From an uncultured Draconibacterium sp. (lineage in GTDB: Bacteria; Bacteroidota; Bacteroidia; Bacteroidales; Prolixibacteraceae), in contig CANLMQ010000015.1 in the NCBI GenBank assembly GCA_947492175.1, positions 1 to 64,000 on the forward strand: a stretch of DNA of 64,000 nucleotides, written 5' to 3'. Shown one piece after another: positions 18,743 through 27,980 of the stretch (positions are counted from its first letter, which is position 1; each line of letters opens with the position of its first letter). Under the pieces are notes generated by a model, which saw only the letters and a list, made by a program, of their open reading frames with translations, was not told where the DNA came from and searched no databases. The position numbers were made by a program, and so were the translations under genes.

Positions 18743-21700
18743 ATGAAAAATTATGTAAAAGATATAGGATCAGGTCCTTATCTTCGAAAACTAATCTTAA
18801 AAATGAAACTAACAGCGTTTATTTTGTTTTTAGTAATTTTCCAATCGTTCGCCGAAACTTCTTTAGGACAAGGAAAATTTTCAATGACATTCAACAACAG
18901 TACAATCGAACAAGTTTTGCTTGAAATCGAAAACCAGAGTGACCTGGGATTCATGTACAACAAAGACTTGATTGATGTGAAAAAGAAAGTGAACATTGAT
19001 GTAGAGAATGCAAGTATTGACGACATTTTGGAAGAATTATTCTCCGGTTTGGAAGTAACTTTTCATCGGGTAAATAACCAAATTGTTATTAGTCCAAAAT
19101 TCCAGGAGTCACAACAGCAAAAAAGTGTTTCAGGTAAAGTAACCGATGAAAATGGTGAAGCTCTCCCGGGGGTTACCGTGCTGATTAAAGGAACTACCCA
19201 GGGAACAATTTCTGATATCGACGGTAATTATAATCTTACCGGCGTATCAACCGAAAGTGTAATTGTATTTTCATTTGTAGGTATGGTTTCGCAAGAAGTT
19301 GTTTTGGGAAGCCAATCTGTAATCAACATTACACTTCAGGCTGACGCCATTGGCATTGACGAAGTAGTTGCTGTAGGTTATGCTGTTCAGGAAAAAGTGA
19401 GCCTTACCAACTCGGTTGCCCAGGTAACAGGAGAAGATTTGGTTAAGCGTCCTGTGGCTAGTGTAAGCCAGTCGTTACAGGGAATGGCCCCTGGTGTATT
19501 TATTGTTGACAATGGGGGACGCCCGGGAGCTTCAGATGTGAATATTCGCGTAAGGGGTTTAACTTCATTAGGAGATAAAAGTCCATTGATTATTGTGGAT
19601 GGTATTGAGCAAAGAATGAGCGATATTAACCCGGATGATATTGAAAGCGTATCTGTATTGAAAGATGCTTCTTCAACTGCAATTTATGGTTCGAGGGCTG
19701 CAAATGGTGTCGTTTTAATTACTACACGCCGCGCAAAAGAAGGTGATGTAAATGTGTCTTACCATGGTTATTTTGGTATACAAAAGGCGATTAACCGTCC
19801 GGAGCATTTGGATTTAAGAAGCTACTTCGAACTTGAAAACGTAGCCCGTATCAACAAAGGTGTTGATCCAATATATTCAGAAGAGTTTATTAACGAATAT
19901 GTAAATGCAACCGACAGAGAAAAGTATCCACTGCCATTTCCTTGGTTCGATAAAGGAGTAATGCTGAAAAATAGTCCGCAACAAAATCACACGCTTTCGT
20001 TTAGTGGTGGTAACGAATTTATTAAAGCCAGGGCAAGTTTACGTTACCAGGATATAGAGGGGATTGTGAACAATTTTAGCGACGAAACTAAAGAAATACG
20101 TATAAATACTGATTTTAAAGTATCGGATAAAATTAATCTTGTATTTGATTTAAATTATCGTACCGGAGAAGACGTACAACCTTATGCGGGTGTTTACAAT
20201 GTGTTTAACTACATGTTGCATGCTACAAAATTTTCTGTTCCTCAGTACGAAACCGGAGAATATGGTTTAGGACCGCAAAATAATAACCCGATGATTTTTT
20301 CGGATTTGACAGGTTTGAGAACAAACAAAAATGATTATTTTGTTGGAAAAATTAAGGGAGATTATCAAGTTCTTCCTGAATTAGAATACACCTTTGAATA
20401 TGCGTTGCGTAACTCAAATACGCAAAATTCAGCGTATCAAAACAAATATCGCAACGAAGACCCTGTAACAGGTAGGGTAAGAGCCGTTACGTTAAATTCT
20501 CTAAATGAATATCGTAGTAGTTTTGAAGAATACACGCTTTCACACTTATTGAATTTCCAGAAAAGCTTTACTGATCATAATGTAAATGTACTTTTAGGTT
20601 ACTCAACTGTAGATAACAGACAGAACAATATTAATGCTTATAGGGAAGATTTCTATAATAATGATTTACAGTCTTTAAGTTCTGGGTCGAACGAAAACAA
20701 AGACAGTAGTGGTAAAAACTCTGGTTACGGACTACGTTCGTATTTTGGTCGTGTAAACTATAACTTTGCCAAAAAATATTTTGTTGAAGTAAATGCCCGT
20801 TACGATGGTTCGTCTCGATTTAGTTCGAAAAAGCAGTATGCATTCTTTCCATCATTCTCGGCCGCATGGCGTATTTCTCAGGAAGATTTCTGGAGTGATT
20901 TTTCCGATGTTGTGAATGAGTTTAAACTACGTGCATCGTGGGGATTAACAGGTAACCAGGCCATTAGTTTATATGAATTTTATCCGGCACTCTCGCCTGT
21001 AAATTATTCTTTTAACGAAAATCCGGTTCAGGGATATACGCCAACTCAGTTTGTAAATGAAGATTTGACTTGGGAAAAAACGGAACAACTTGATATTGGT
21101 ATCGATTTGGGATTTCTGAATAACCAGCTGACTTTTACTGCTGATTATTATAACAAACTTACTAGAGACATCTTACTGCAGTTACCAATACCGGCTACCA
21201 TTGGGTTAAATCCTTCGTACCAGAATGCTGGAGAAGTGCGTAACAAAGGATGGGAAACCAGTTTAAGTTACAAAGGCGGTAATAAGCTGAAATTTAACAT
21301 CGGAGTAAACGTTAGCCGCAATAAAAACGTTGTGGAAGACTTGTTGCAAACAGGACCATATATTTCCGGAGGGGGTGCAAATCAAACCACTATTATTCAG
21401 GAAGGAATGGCTATTGGTAGCTTGTGGGGATATCATATCGATGGTTTCTTTCAATCTGAAGAAGAAATTGCCAACTATCCTACATTGCAGGCAAATACGC
21501 AACCAGGCGATGTTAAGTATCTCGACTTAAACGATGATAAAAAAATTACGCCTGACGATCGTGCCTTCCTTGGATACAGTTTCCCTATATATACTTTCGG
21601 TTCGACCATGAATTTCAGTTACGAGAATTTTGAATTAAGCATGCAGTGGCAGGGAGCTGGCGGCCATACTACTCAGGTGGCAGGAGGTTTGGCACACCAG

Positions 21701-22057
21701 GCAACTTATGAAGCTTTTACACATAAAATTCATGCCGATTACTGGACGGAAGACAATCGTGACGCAAGATGGCCTCGCCCTATAAAATCGAACCTGCGTA
21801 ACCTGCAGGCCTCAGAATTATTAACGGTAGATGCTGATTACCTGCGTTTGAAAAATATCATGCTTTCATACAACATTCCTTCAACTGTATTGCAGAGATT
21901 GCCATTCAGTAAAATGCAGGTTTATGTGAATGCAACCAATGTTCTTACATTCTCTAAATTGAATGAGTGGGATCTTGATCCGGAAATGCCACCGGGCAGA
22001 GCCAATTATTATCCACAGATTGGTTTATATACAATTGGTTTAAAGTTGAACTTCTAA
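18743..22057 (+). CDS. SusC-family TonB-dependent outer-membrane transporter (with STN domain), module B
   Basis: 1104 residues from ATG 18743. A longer reading from GTG 18668 would run through the conserved leader hairpin and is rejected. Domain order: signal peptide (about 1-44, with TAFILFLVIFQSFAETSLGQ), STN domain (about 46-120), regulatory beta-sandwich from SVSGKVTDENGEALPGVT, plug from IDEVVAVGYAVQEK, and a barrel ending GLYTIGLKLNF. The DLNDDKKITPDDRAFLGYS loop is the usual calcium-like loop. The protein pairs with SusD 12 bp downstream. No CAZyme gene follows directly; the next plus-strand operon is the glycyl-radical/fucosidase operon, which may supply or use what this system imports. 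Confidence 0.96.
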   Translation: MKNYVKDIGSGPYLRKLILKMKLTAFILFLVIFQSFAETSLGQGKFSMTFNNSTIEQVLLEIENQSDLGFMYNKDLIDVKKKVNIDVENASIDDILEELFSGLEVTFHRVNNQIVISPKFQESQQQKSVSGKVTDENGEALPGVTVLIKGTTQGTISDIDGNYNLTGVSTESVIVFSFVGMVSQEVVLGSQSVINITLQADAIGIDEVVAVGYAVQEKVSLTNSVAQVTGEDLVKRPVASVSQSLQGMAPGVFIVDNGGRPGASDVNIRVRGLTSLGDKSPLIIVDGIEQRMSDINPDDIESVSVLKDASSTAIYGSRAANGVVLITTRRAKEGDVNVSYHGYFGIQKAINRPEHLDLRSYFELENVARINKGVDPIYSEEFINEYVNATDREKYPLPFPWFDKGVMLKNSPQQNHTLSFSGGNEFIKARASLRYQDIEGIVNNFSDETKEIRINTDFKVSDKINLVFDLNYRTGEDVQPYAGVYNVFNYMLHATKFSVPQYETGEYGLGPQNNNPMIFSDLTGLRTNKNDYFVGKIKGDYQVLPELEYTFEYALRNSNTQNSAYQNKYRNEDPVTGRVRAVTLNSLNEYRSSFEEYTLSHLLNFQKSFTDHNVNVLLGYSTVDNRQNNINAYREDFYNNDLQSLSSGSNENKDSSGKNSGYGLRSYFGRVNYNFAKKYFVEVNARYDGSSRFSSKKQYAFFPSFSAAWRISQEDFWSDFSDVVNEFKLRASWGLTGNQAISLYEFYPALSPVNYSFNENPVQGYTPTQFVNEDLTWEKTEQLDIGIDLGFLNNQLTFTADYYNKLTRDILLQLPIPATIGLNPSYQNAGEVRNKGWETSLSYKGGNKLKFNIGVNVSRNKNVVEDLLQTGPYISGGGANQTTIIQEGMAIGSLWGYHIDGFFQSEEEIANYPTLQANTQPGDVKYLDLNDDKKITPDDRAFLGYSFPIYTFGSTMNFSYENFELSMQWQGAGGHTTQVAGGLAHQATYEAFTHKIHADYWTEDNRDARWPRPIKSNLRNLQASELLTVDADYLRLKNIMLSYNIPSTVLQRLPFSKMQVYVNATNVLTFSKLNEWDLDPEMPPGRANYYPQIGLYTIGLKLNF

Positions 22058-22069
22058 AAAAATGATCAG

Positions 22070-23650
22070 ATGAAACGACTAATATTATTATTTACCATAA
22101 GCGCTTTCTTATTTTCTTGTCAGGAAAATCTGTTGGAAACCGTTCCGGATGATCGGATTTCTTCTGAGATTTTCTGGCAAAGCGAAGACGATGCCATTCT
22201 GGCTGCCAATGCTCTTTATCCTACTCTTACCGGAACAGGATTGTTTGCATACGATGGAATAACCGATGTGTTCCATACCAATCGTTTATTCGATAACAAT
22301 TCGATTATTGAAGGAGGAAATGCTGATGCTACATTCTCTCGGTTTTTATCGGAATGGGATGCTGCATATACTGCTATTCGCAGGGCAAATGACTTTTTCG
22401 AAAATATTGACCGTGTAGAAACGGATGATACAGAATTAATCAGCAGATTAAAAGGAGAGGTTCGCACCATTCGTGCTTATCATTACATTAAATTGGTGAT
22501 GTTATTTGGCGATGTGCCTTTAATTACTACAAGTATTGGTGTAGAAGAAGGAAAAACAATTACCCGCGATCCGGCTTCAAGTATATGGGATTTTGTAGGT
22601 CAGGAGTTAACGACTGCTGCAAATGAATTGCCTTCGACATATTCTGGTGATAATACCGGGCGTGTTGCTAAAGGTGCTGCTTTGGGATTAAAAGCACGCG
22701 CCATGTTATTTGCAGGCCGTTATAACGATGCTGCTACTGCAGCCAAGCAAGTAATGGATTTGGGGGTGTACAGCCTGTATAATTCGTATGAAGATTTATT
22801 TCAATATGCAGGAGAAAACAATAGCGAGGTGATTCTTGACAAGCAATATGCGAAGGATGTTTATTCTGTCAATTATTACAATAGTATCGGACCATGGAGT
22901 TTGGTTCCGGGAAGCGTAGGAAGTGTTTATGTGCCTACTAAAAAATTGGTTGATATGTACGATATGACCAACGGTTTGTCTATCGACGATCCTGAAAGTG
23001 GTTTTGATCCCTACAATCCATACGAAAACAGAGATCCACGTTTGAAACAATCGATTTTTGTAACTGGTATGACTTTGCCAAATGGAAAAATATACAGCTC
23101 AAATCCAAATGATCCGGATGCAACAGATCCTGTTGGTGGTACACTTTATACCACAACAACTGGCTGGAATGTGAAAAAGTACATCTCAACCGATGATTTT
23201 TCAAATCCGGGTAACTCAGGAATTAATCTGACTTTGATGCGATATGCTGAGATATTACTTACTTATGCCGAAGCAAAAATTGAATTAGATCAGATCGATC
23301 AATTGGTTTACGATGCCATTAACGAAGTACGTGGGCGCGAAAGTGTTGAAATGCCTGCCATTTCCGAAGGGAAAACACAAACAGAATTAAGAGAGATTGT
23401 GCGTAAGGAAAGAACTATTGAATTAGCTTTCGAAGGAACACGTCTGTTTGATATCCGTCGCTGGAAGATCGCTCACGAGGTGATGGTTGAACCTGTAGAA
23501 GGAATGACTTATGTGGAGAATGGTTCATTAGTGACAATAGAAATTACCGGATATGACAGGGTATTTGATGCCGGTCGTGATTATCTGTGGCCAATTCCTC
23601 AAAAAGAAAGAGAATTAAATCCAAACCTGGAACAAAACCCAGAGTGGTAG
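22070..23650 (+). CDS. SusD/RagB-family surface glycan-binding lipoprotein, module B
   Basis: A 526-residue lipoprotein with lipobox LFSC at about 14-17 and mature start QENLLETVPDDRIS. It has the SusD pattern AAYTAIRRANDFFENID, VRTIRAYHYIKLVMLFGDVP, LMRYAEILLTYAEAKIE, ERTIELAFEGTRLFDIRRWK and the closing YLWPIPQKERELNPNLEQN. It serves the module B SusC. A rho-independent terminator follows at 23676-23720, so this four-gene unit is closed off from the operon beyond the AraC gene. Confidence 0.96.
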   Translation: MKRLILLFTISAFLFSCQENLLETVPDDRISSEIFWQSEDDAILAANALYPTLTGTGLFAYDGITDVFHTNRLFDNNSIIEGGNADATFSRFLSEWDAAYTAIRRANDFFENIDRVETDDTELISRLKGEVRTIRAYHYIKLVMLFGDVPLITTSIGVEEGKTITRDPASSIWDFVGQELTTAANELPSTYSGDNTGRVAKGAALGLKARAMLFAGRYNDAATAAKQVMDLGVYSLYNSYEDLFQYAGENNSEVILDKQYAKDVYSVNYYNSIGPWSLVPGSVGSVYVPTKKLVDMYDMTNGLSIDDPESGFDPYNPYENRDPRLKQSIFVTGMTLPNGKIYSSNPNDPDATDPVGGTLYTTTTGWNVKKYISTDDFSNPGNSGINLTLMRYAEILLTYAEAKIELDQIDQLVYDAINEVRGRESVEMPAISEGKTQTELREIVRKERTIELAFEGTRLFDIRRWKIAHEVMVEPVEGMTYVENGSLVTIEITGYDRVFDAGRDYLWPIPQKERELNPNLEQNPEW

Positions 23651-23675
23651 ATTAAATTAATTAATAGATCAATCT

Positions 23676-23720
23676 AAATTCAGCCATACTGCTTGTCAGT
23701 TTTGGCTGAATTTTTTTTTT
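23676..23720 (+). terminator. Rho-independent terminator after susD-B
   Basis: An 11-bp perfect stem (AAATTCAGCCA against TGGCTGAATTT), a 16-nt loop and a run of ten T at 23711-23720. It separates the plus-strand susD from the converging araC-type gene. Confidence 0.9.
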
Positions 23721-23763
23721 AGGATATCTCCAAATACTTCCCTGGAAGAAAATTAGAATGGAT

Positions 23764-24591
23764 CTAAAACGGCCTCACTTTTTTTAGTTTGCCCGGACTG
23801 TAATTATACTGTTTTTTAAACTGGCGATAAAAATAAAATTCGTTCTGATAACCCGTGTCGTAGGCTACTTCTTTTACACTTTTGTCGGTTGTGGTAAGCA
23901 GCTTTATAGCCAGTTCCATTCGTAGTCTTATCATATAATTTAAAGGTGTGATCCCAAAATTATTTTTAAAAATACGGTGAAAATAATTGGGAGATAGAGC
24001 TGATTTGGATGCAATTTCTTCAAGTGCAGGATTCTTTCTAAACTCACTGTTCATAAAGTTAATGGAAGGTTCCATTTTTTTTATTTCCAGCGAGGTAGAG
24101 TGGTCCATGGCCTGCGTAGTTTGTAATATGTCTGCTATAATATTCAAAACAAAGCTATGAATTTTTGCTTCTTCAAACGAGTAAGGCAACAGGGTAACGT
24201 TGGGAGTTATTGGATTGTTATTCCCAAATACCTTTTGTATGTATTTGTTAAAATCATTCATAAAAGGAAAATCGGCAGTATTCCAGATATGAACAGGATT
24301 TGAGTTTAATAGTACCTGTCTTAAGTAAAGCGAAGCCGGAATAAAATGCAGCCAGTAGATGTCCATAAAAGAGGTACACTTTTGTGAGTTTATGCTGAAC
24401 CCCGAAATAAAATAGATATTTCCTGCTTCAATGAGGTACTCGGTATCATCTACATTTATTATTGCATTACCGCTCACCGGATTATATATTTTGAAGCATC
24501 GGTCAAGTTCATCGCTGCTTTTGTTCCACGAGCTATCGCAATGGTTAAATCCTCCTGATATCAGTTTGCATTCAAATGAATCTGCTGCCAT
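23764..24591 (-). CDS. AraC-family transcriptional regulator
   Basis: 275 residues. The N-terminal half is a cupin-like sensing domain (about 10-120, with VDDTEYLIEAGNIYFISG). The C-terminal ~100 residues hold two HTH motifs: ALEEIASKSALSPNYFHRIF, then KSVKEVAYDTGYQNEFYFYR ending in the AraC signature QFKKQYNYSPGKLKK. It is transcribed away from the glycyl radical enzyme gene across a 121-bp shared intergenic region, so it most probably activates that operon in response to a small sugar. This differs from the sigma/FecR control of the PULs on either side. Confidence 0.93.
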   Translation of the reverse strand: MAADSFECKLISGGFNHCDSSWNKSSDELDRCFKIYNPVSGNAIINVDDTEYLIEAGNIYFISGFSINSQKCTSFMDIYWLHFIPASLYLRQVLLNSNPVHIWNTADFPFMNDFNKYIQKVFGNNNPITPNVTLLPYSFEEAKIHSFVLNIIADILQTTQAMDHSTSLEIKKMEPSINFMNSEFRKNPALEEIASKSALSPNYFHRIFKNNFGITPLNYMIRLRMELAIKLLTTTDKSVKEVAYDTGYQNEFYFYRQFKKQYNYSPGKLKKVRPF

Positions 24592-24652
24592 AAAGTTAAG
24601 ATAGTATAGTTTTAAGTTTGTTTTGTTTATTTTATATCTATCTGTTAATGTG

Positions 24653-24660
24653 TAGATTTG
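24653..24660 (+). promoter_or_regulatory. Candidate -7 promoter box for the glycyl-radical operon
   Basis: TAGATTTG fits the TAnnTTTG consensus and lies 52 bp before the ATG at 24713, inside the divergent araC/GRE region. TAGAT recurs about 30 bp further on (in TTTAGATCGTC), which might mark AraC half-sites. No proper -33 box is evident, as expected of an activator-dependent promoter. Confidence 0.35.
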
Positions 24661-24712
24661 ATGATGTAAAATTATCTTAAAAGTTTAGATCGTCAAAATA
24701 TAAACAGGAATA

Positions 24713-26986
24713 ATGAAGGAAAAGAATGTAAATCAGAAATTTGTGCCGGATGCCAGAATGAAAGCATTGATCGACCGAAGGCTAAAATTGGTAATCGAAA
24801 AAAAACGAAATTTGTATTGCGATAACGCTGAATTTCTGGTTTATCACTGGTCGGGTGAAGCCGCGTCGTTTTCGCCTGCAACCGGCGAACATGCCTGCGA
24901 TGTTGACCACCGTATTAACATTGGCGACCACAATGCACGTGTTGATGTAGGTATTCCTTTTCCAAAAGCAAAAGAGATGCCTTCGAAGCAAGGTAAATTC
25001 GAATATACGCCTTTAAATTGGGCGCAAGACTATGTTTGTTTTATCGACAACAGTCCTGCCGAAGTGCATGGAAATGAACTGATTGTTGGTGAGTTTCACT
25101 GGCAATTAGATGAGGCACGATTTTTTCAATATCCACAGGAGCAGCGCGATGCAGGTTTTGAAGCACGAGAGTTGGGAGCCGGTGGGATAAGTTTTACTCA
25201 TACCTGTCCCGATTTAAGCATTGGCCTGAGTTTAGGATGGAACGGATTACTTGAAAAGGTAAGAAACAATATTGCCAAATTTGAGAAAGCAGGAGAAACT
25301 GAAAAGGTAGACTATTTAAAAGGCTCAGAAATTATTGCACTTTCCATACAACGTTTTATCAAACGCCATGCCGATGCCGCAAGGAAGAAAGCAAGCAAAT
25401 CTTCCGATTCCAAACAAATTGATCTTTACCTTTCCATTGCCGAGGTATGCGACAACTTATCGGAACGCGCACCACAAACTTTTCATGAGGCAGTTCAGTG
25501 GATATGGTTTTTTCAGGTAGCAGAACGCATGCACGGGCATGGGAATGGCTACGGACGCACCGACCAGCTTTTGCAACCATTTTATCAGAAAGATATTTCC
25601 GAAGGAAAAATTACCCGGCAAATGGCTCGTGAACTGGTGGGCGAAATGTATATAAAATACGGCAGTTACACTGCTCTTGGCGGACGACTGCAGGATTTGT
25701 CGGATGCCACAAACGAAATGAGCTGGGTGTGTTTGGAAGCTTACGACCTGGTTGGAGGTATCAATCATATGGGTGTAATGTGGCACGATGATATGGACAA
25801 GGATTTTTACAGGTATGCCAATGATGTTTTAACGCGTCATGGTTGCGGAGTTCCGATTCTTGTAAATTACGATGTTTTAAAGGCCAGTGAAGTGCGAAGC
25901 GGATACCGCGAAGAAGATGCATGGAATGTGGCCTACAGTGGTTGCCAGTGGTATTGCGGAGTAGGTACCGAATATAACGACCAGGATGTAAATAGTTTGG
26001 TGTTGGTAAAACCTATGCAAAGAGCGATTGCTGTAGCAATAGAAAAGGATACCAAAACATTCGATGAGTTTTGGAATATATACTGCCACGAAGTTGATAG
26101 AACTGCCGATGCCCTGGTAAGATTTAAAAACTCAACCTACGATTGGCAGGCAAAAGTATGGCCCGAAATGGTAACTTCGTTTTGCATGTACGATTGTATT
26201 GAAAAGGGAAAAGATTGCACCGATAAAGATGCTGTACGTTATAATTTTACTTCGGTAAATGTTCTGGGAGTTCCCAATGTTGCTGATTCTGTTTATTCCA
26301 TTAAGAAACTCGTTTTTGATCAAAGCAGTTATTCGCTGGCTGAGCTTCAGAATGCCATAAATAACGATTGGAAAGATAACGAAGTAATGCGGCAACACTT
26401 TCTGAATGTACCCAAATTTGGCAACGATTACGATGGTGCCGATGAAATGGCTGTTCGGGTTTCGGAGCAGGTAAGAGAAGTGTTAGAGAGCAAAAGAAAC
26501 AATAAAGGTTTCCCTTTTCGCCCGTCACTTTTTCAGTACATGGGGCACACTTATGCCGGACCAATGTTGGGTGCAACTCCCGATGGACGCCTGGCGAAAG
26601 AACCTCTTGCGCACGGAATGAACCCGATGCACGGACGTAATAATAAAGGTATAGCTGCTACGGTAAATTCATTCACAAAATTGGACTTTGCAAAATACCA
26701 GGGTGGCTCTTTCCAGATCGAATTAACACCCGATTTCTTTAAGGCAGGTGTTGAAAAAGATAGAATGATGGAAGCTTTTTCTGTTGCGTTTTTCAAAAAA
26801 GGAGGAGTGCAAATTAACTTTAACCTGGTTGATTTAAAGGTGCTTGAGGAAGCGATGCACGACAATGATAATCCGGCTTATCACGATATTAATGTTAAAG
26901 TAACCGGGTATTCCAGTCATTTTGTGAGCATGGACAAACGTTTTCAGAAAGAATTTATTGAACGGGTAAATTATAAAAGCTTGTAA
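24713..26986 (+). CDS. Glycyl radical enzyme with atypical active site (GCQWYC)
   Basis: A 757-residue protein of the PFL/glycyl-radical superfamily. Family landmarks are GYGRTDQLLQPFYQKDI (about 278-294), the thiyl loop SGCQWYCGVG with C411 and C415, GATPDGRLAKEPLAHGMNPM (about 622-641), and the C-terminal glycyl loop VTGYSSHF with G732. Full length, cytoplasmic, oxygen-sensitive once activated by the radical SAM protein encoded 13 bp downstream. Glycyl-radical dehydratases and lyases (diol, glycerol, hydroxyproline, choline, isethionate) carry GCxE, where the Glu is the base. Here the position after Cys-Gln is Trp and a second Cys follows, so those functions are unlikely. Operon context (PhyH oxygenase, isomerase-like TIM barrel, FucP-like permease, GH29) suggests a modified deoxysugar or its derivative as substrate. 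The reaction is unknown. Confidence 0.88.
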   Translation: MKEKNVNQKFVPDARMKALIDRRLKLVIEKKRNLYCDNAEFLVYHWSGEAASFSPATGEHACDVDHRINIGDHNARVDVGIPFPKAKEMPSKQGKFEYTPLNWAQDYVCFIDNSPAEVHGNELIVGEFHWQLDEARFFQYPQEQRDAGFEARELGAGGISFTHTCPDLSIGLSLGWNGLLEKVRNNIAKFEKAGETEKVDYLKGSEIIALSIQRFIKRHADAARKKASKSSDSKQIDLYLSIAEVCDNLSERAPQTFHEAVQWIWFFQVAERMHGHGNGYGRTDQLLQPFYQKDISEGKITRQMARELVGEMYIKYGSYTALGGRLQDLSDATNEMSWVCLEAYDLVGGINHMGVMWHDDMDKDFYRYANDVLTRHGCGVPILVNYDVLKASEVRSGYREEDAWNVAYSGCQWYCGVGTEYNDQDVNSLVLVKPMQRAIAVAIEKDTKTFDEFWNIYCHEVDRTADALVRFKNSTYDWQAKVWPEMVTSFCMYDCIEKGKDCTDKDAVRYNFTSVNVLGVPNVADSVYSIKKLVFDQSSYSLAELQNAINNDWKDNEVMRQHFLNVPKFGNDYDGADEMAVRVSEQVREVLESKRNNKGFPFRPSLFQYMGHTYAGPMLGATPDGRLAKEPLAHGMNPMHGRNNKGIAATVNSFTKLDFAKYQGGSFQIELTPDFFKAGVEKDRMMEAFSVAFFKKGGVQINFNLVDLKVLEEAMHDNDNPAYHDINVKVTGYSSHFVSMDKRFQKEFIERVNYKSL

Positions 26987-26999
26987 CGAGAAAACAGGA

Positions 27000-27956
27000 A
27001 TGCAAGTGACAAACAAAGAGGTAAAAGGCAGGATATTTAAAATTGAATCGTTGAATACACACAACGGTCCCGGATACCGGACTGTGGTTTATTTAAAAGG
27101 CTGCCCTTTAAATTGTTTGTGGTGCCACAACCCAGAGGGTATTTCATCGAAAAAAGAAATCTGGGTTATTCACTCAAAATGTATTGGCTGTTTAAGTTGT
27201 GTTGCTGTCTGTCCCAATTCAGCCCTTTCGCAAAAAGATGGTAAAATTGATGTAGACCGAAATAAATGCGAGGGGTGTTACCAGTGTGCCGATGTTTGTC
27301 CGTCGAAAGCCATCGAAAAAATTGGTGAGGATTATTCGGTTAATGAAGTTTTTAACCGCCTGCTAAAAGATAAACCGTTTATTGATGCTTCGGGAGGCGG
27401 AGTAACAGTTACCGGAGGAGAGCCCGGAACCTATCCGGAATTTGTAGGACGGCTTTTCGAAAAGTGCAGAGATGCAGGCATTCACACCGCTTTCGATACT
27501 TCAGGATATATTTCAGAAAAGGCACTTGAATTGATTATTCCTTATACAGACCTGGTGTTTTTCGATTTAAAAATACTGGAAGAAGAACTGGCTAAAAAAT
27601 GGACAGGCCGGGGTACTTCTAAAATTCTAAAATCGCTTGAGTGGATAAAAGCCTATAAAGAAAAAAATGATGGGCCTGAATTGCAGTTCAGAACACCCAT
27701 TATTCCGGGAGCCACTGATGGGGCTGATAATTTAAACTCTATTGCAAAGCTGATTTCCGATAAATATAAATCACTATTTACCGAATGGGAAATGAATCTG
27801 TTTAACGATATCTGCGAAGACAAATACGAGCGGCTGAATAAGACATGGAGTTTGGAGAAAGCTAAATTTGATTTGGCAGATTATAAACGTATCGAGAAGT
27901 TCAGGGATGATAATGCCGGACTAAAAATTAATATTTCCGGATTTGTTCAGAAGTAG
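27000..27956 (+). CDS. Glycyl-radical-enzyme activating enzyme (radical SAM)
   Basis: A 318-residue protein. The radical SAM cluster motif CPLNCLWC has C35, C39 and C42 (CxxxCxxC), preceded by the GPGYRTVVYLKG start typical of PFL activases. An inserted ferredoxin-like region carries two further clusters, CIGCLSCVAVCP and CEGCYQCADVCP (about 60-102), as in dehydratase/decarboxylase activases but not in PFL activase itself. SAM-binding GGEP occurs in VTVTGGEPGTYPEF. It installs the glycyl radical on the enzyme encoded immediately upstream. The pairing makes it very likely that the GRE is functional rather than a relic. Confidence 0.95.
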   Translation: MQVTNKEVKGRIFKIESLNTHNGPGYRTVVYLKGCPLNCLWCHNPEGISSKKEIWVIHSKCIGCLSCVAVCPNSALSQKDGKIDVDRNKCEGCYQCADVCPSKAIEKIGEDYSVNEVFNRLLKDKPFIDASGGGVTVTGGEPGTYPEFVGRLFEKCRDAGIHTAFDTSGYISEKALELIIPYTDLVFFDLKILEEELAKKWTGRGTSKILKSLEWIKAYKEKNDGPELQFRTPIIPGATDGADNLNSIAKLISDKYKSLFTEWEMNLFNDICEDKYERLNKTWSLEKAKFDLADYKRIEKFRDDNAGLKINISGFVQK

Positions 27957-27980
27957 TAGAATTATTTAAAACGAATAGGT

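Noticed and set aside
24713..26986. Propanediol dehydratase for fucose fermentation, suggested by fucosidase neighbours
   Set aside because: The GCxE motif needed for that dehydration is absent: Trp occupies the Glu position and a second Cys follows.
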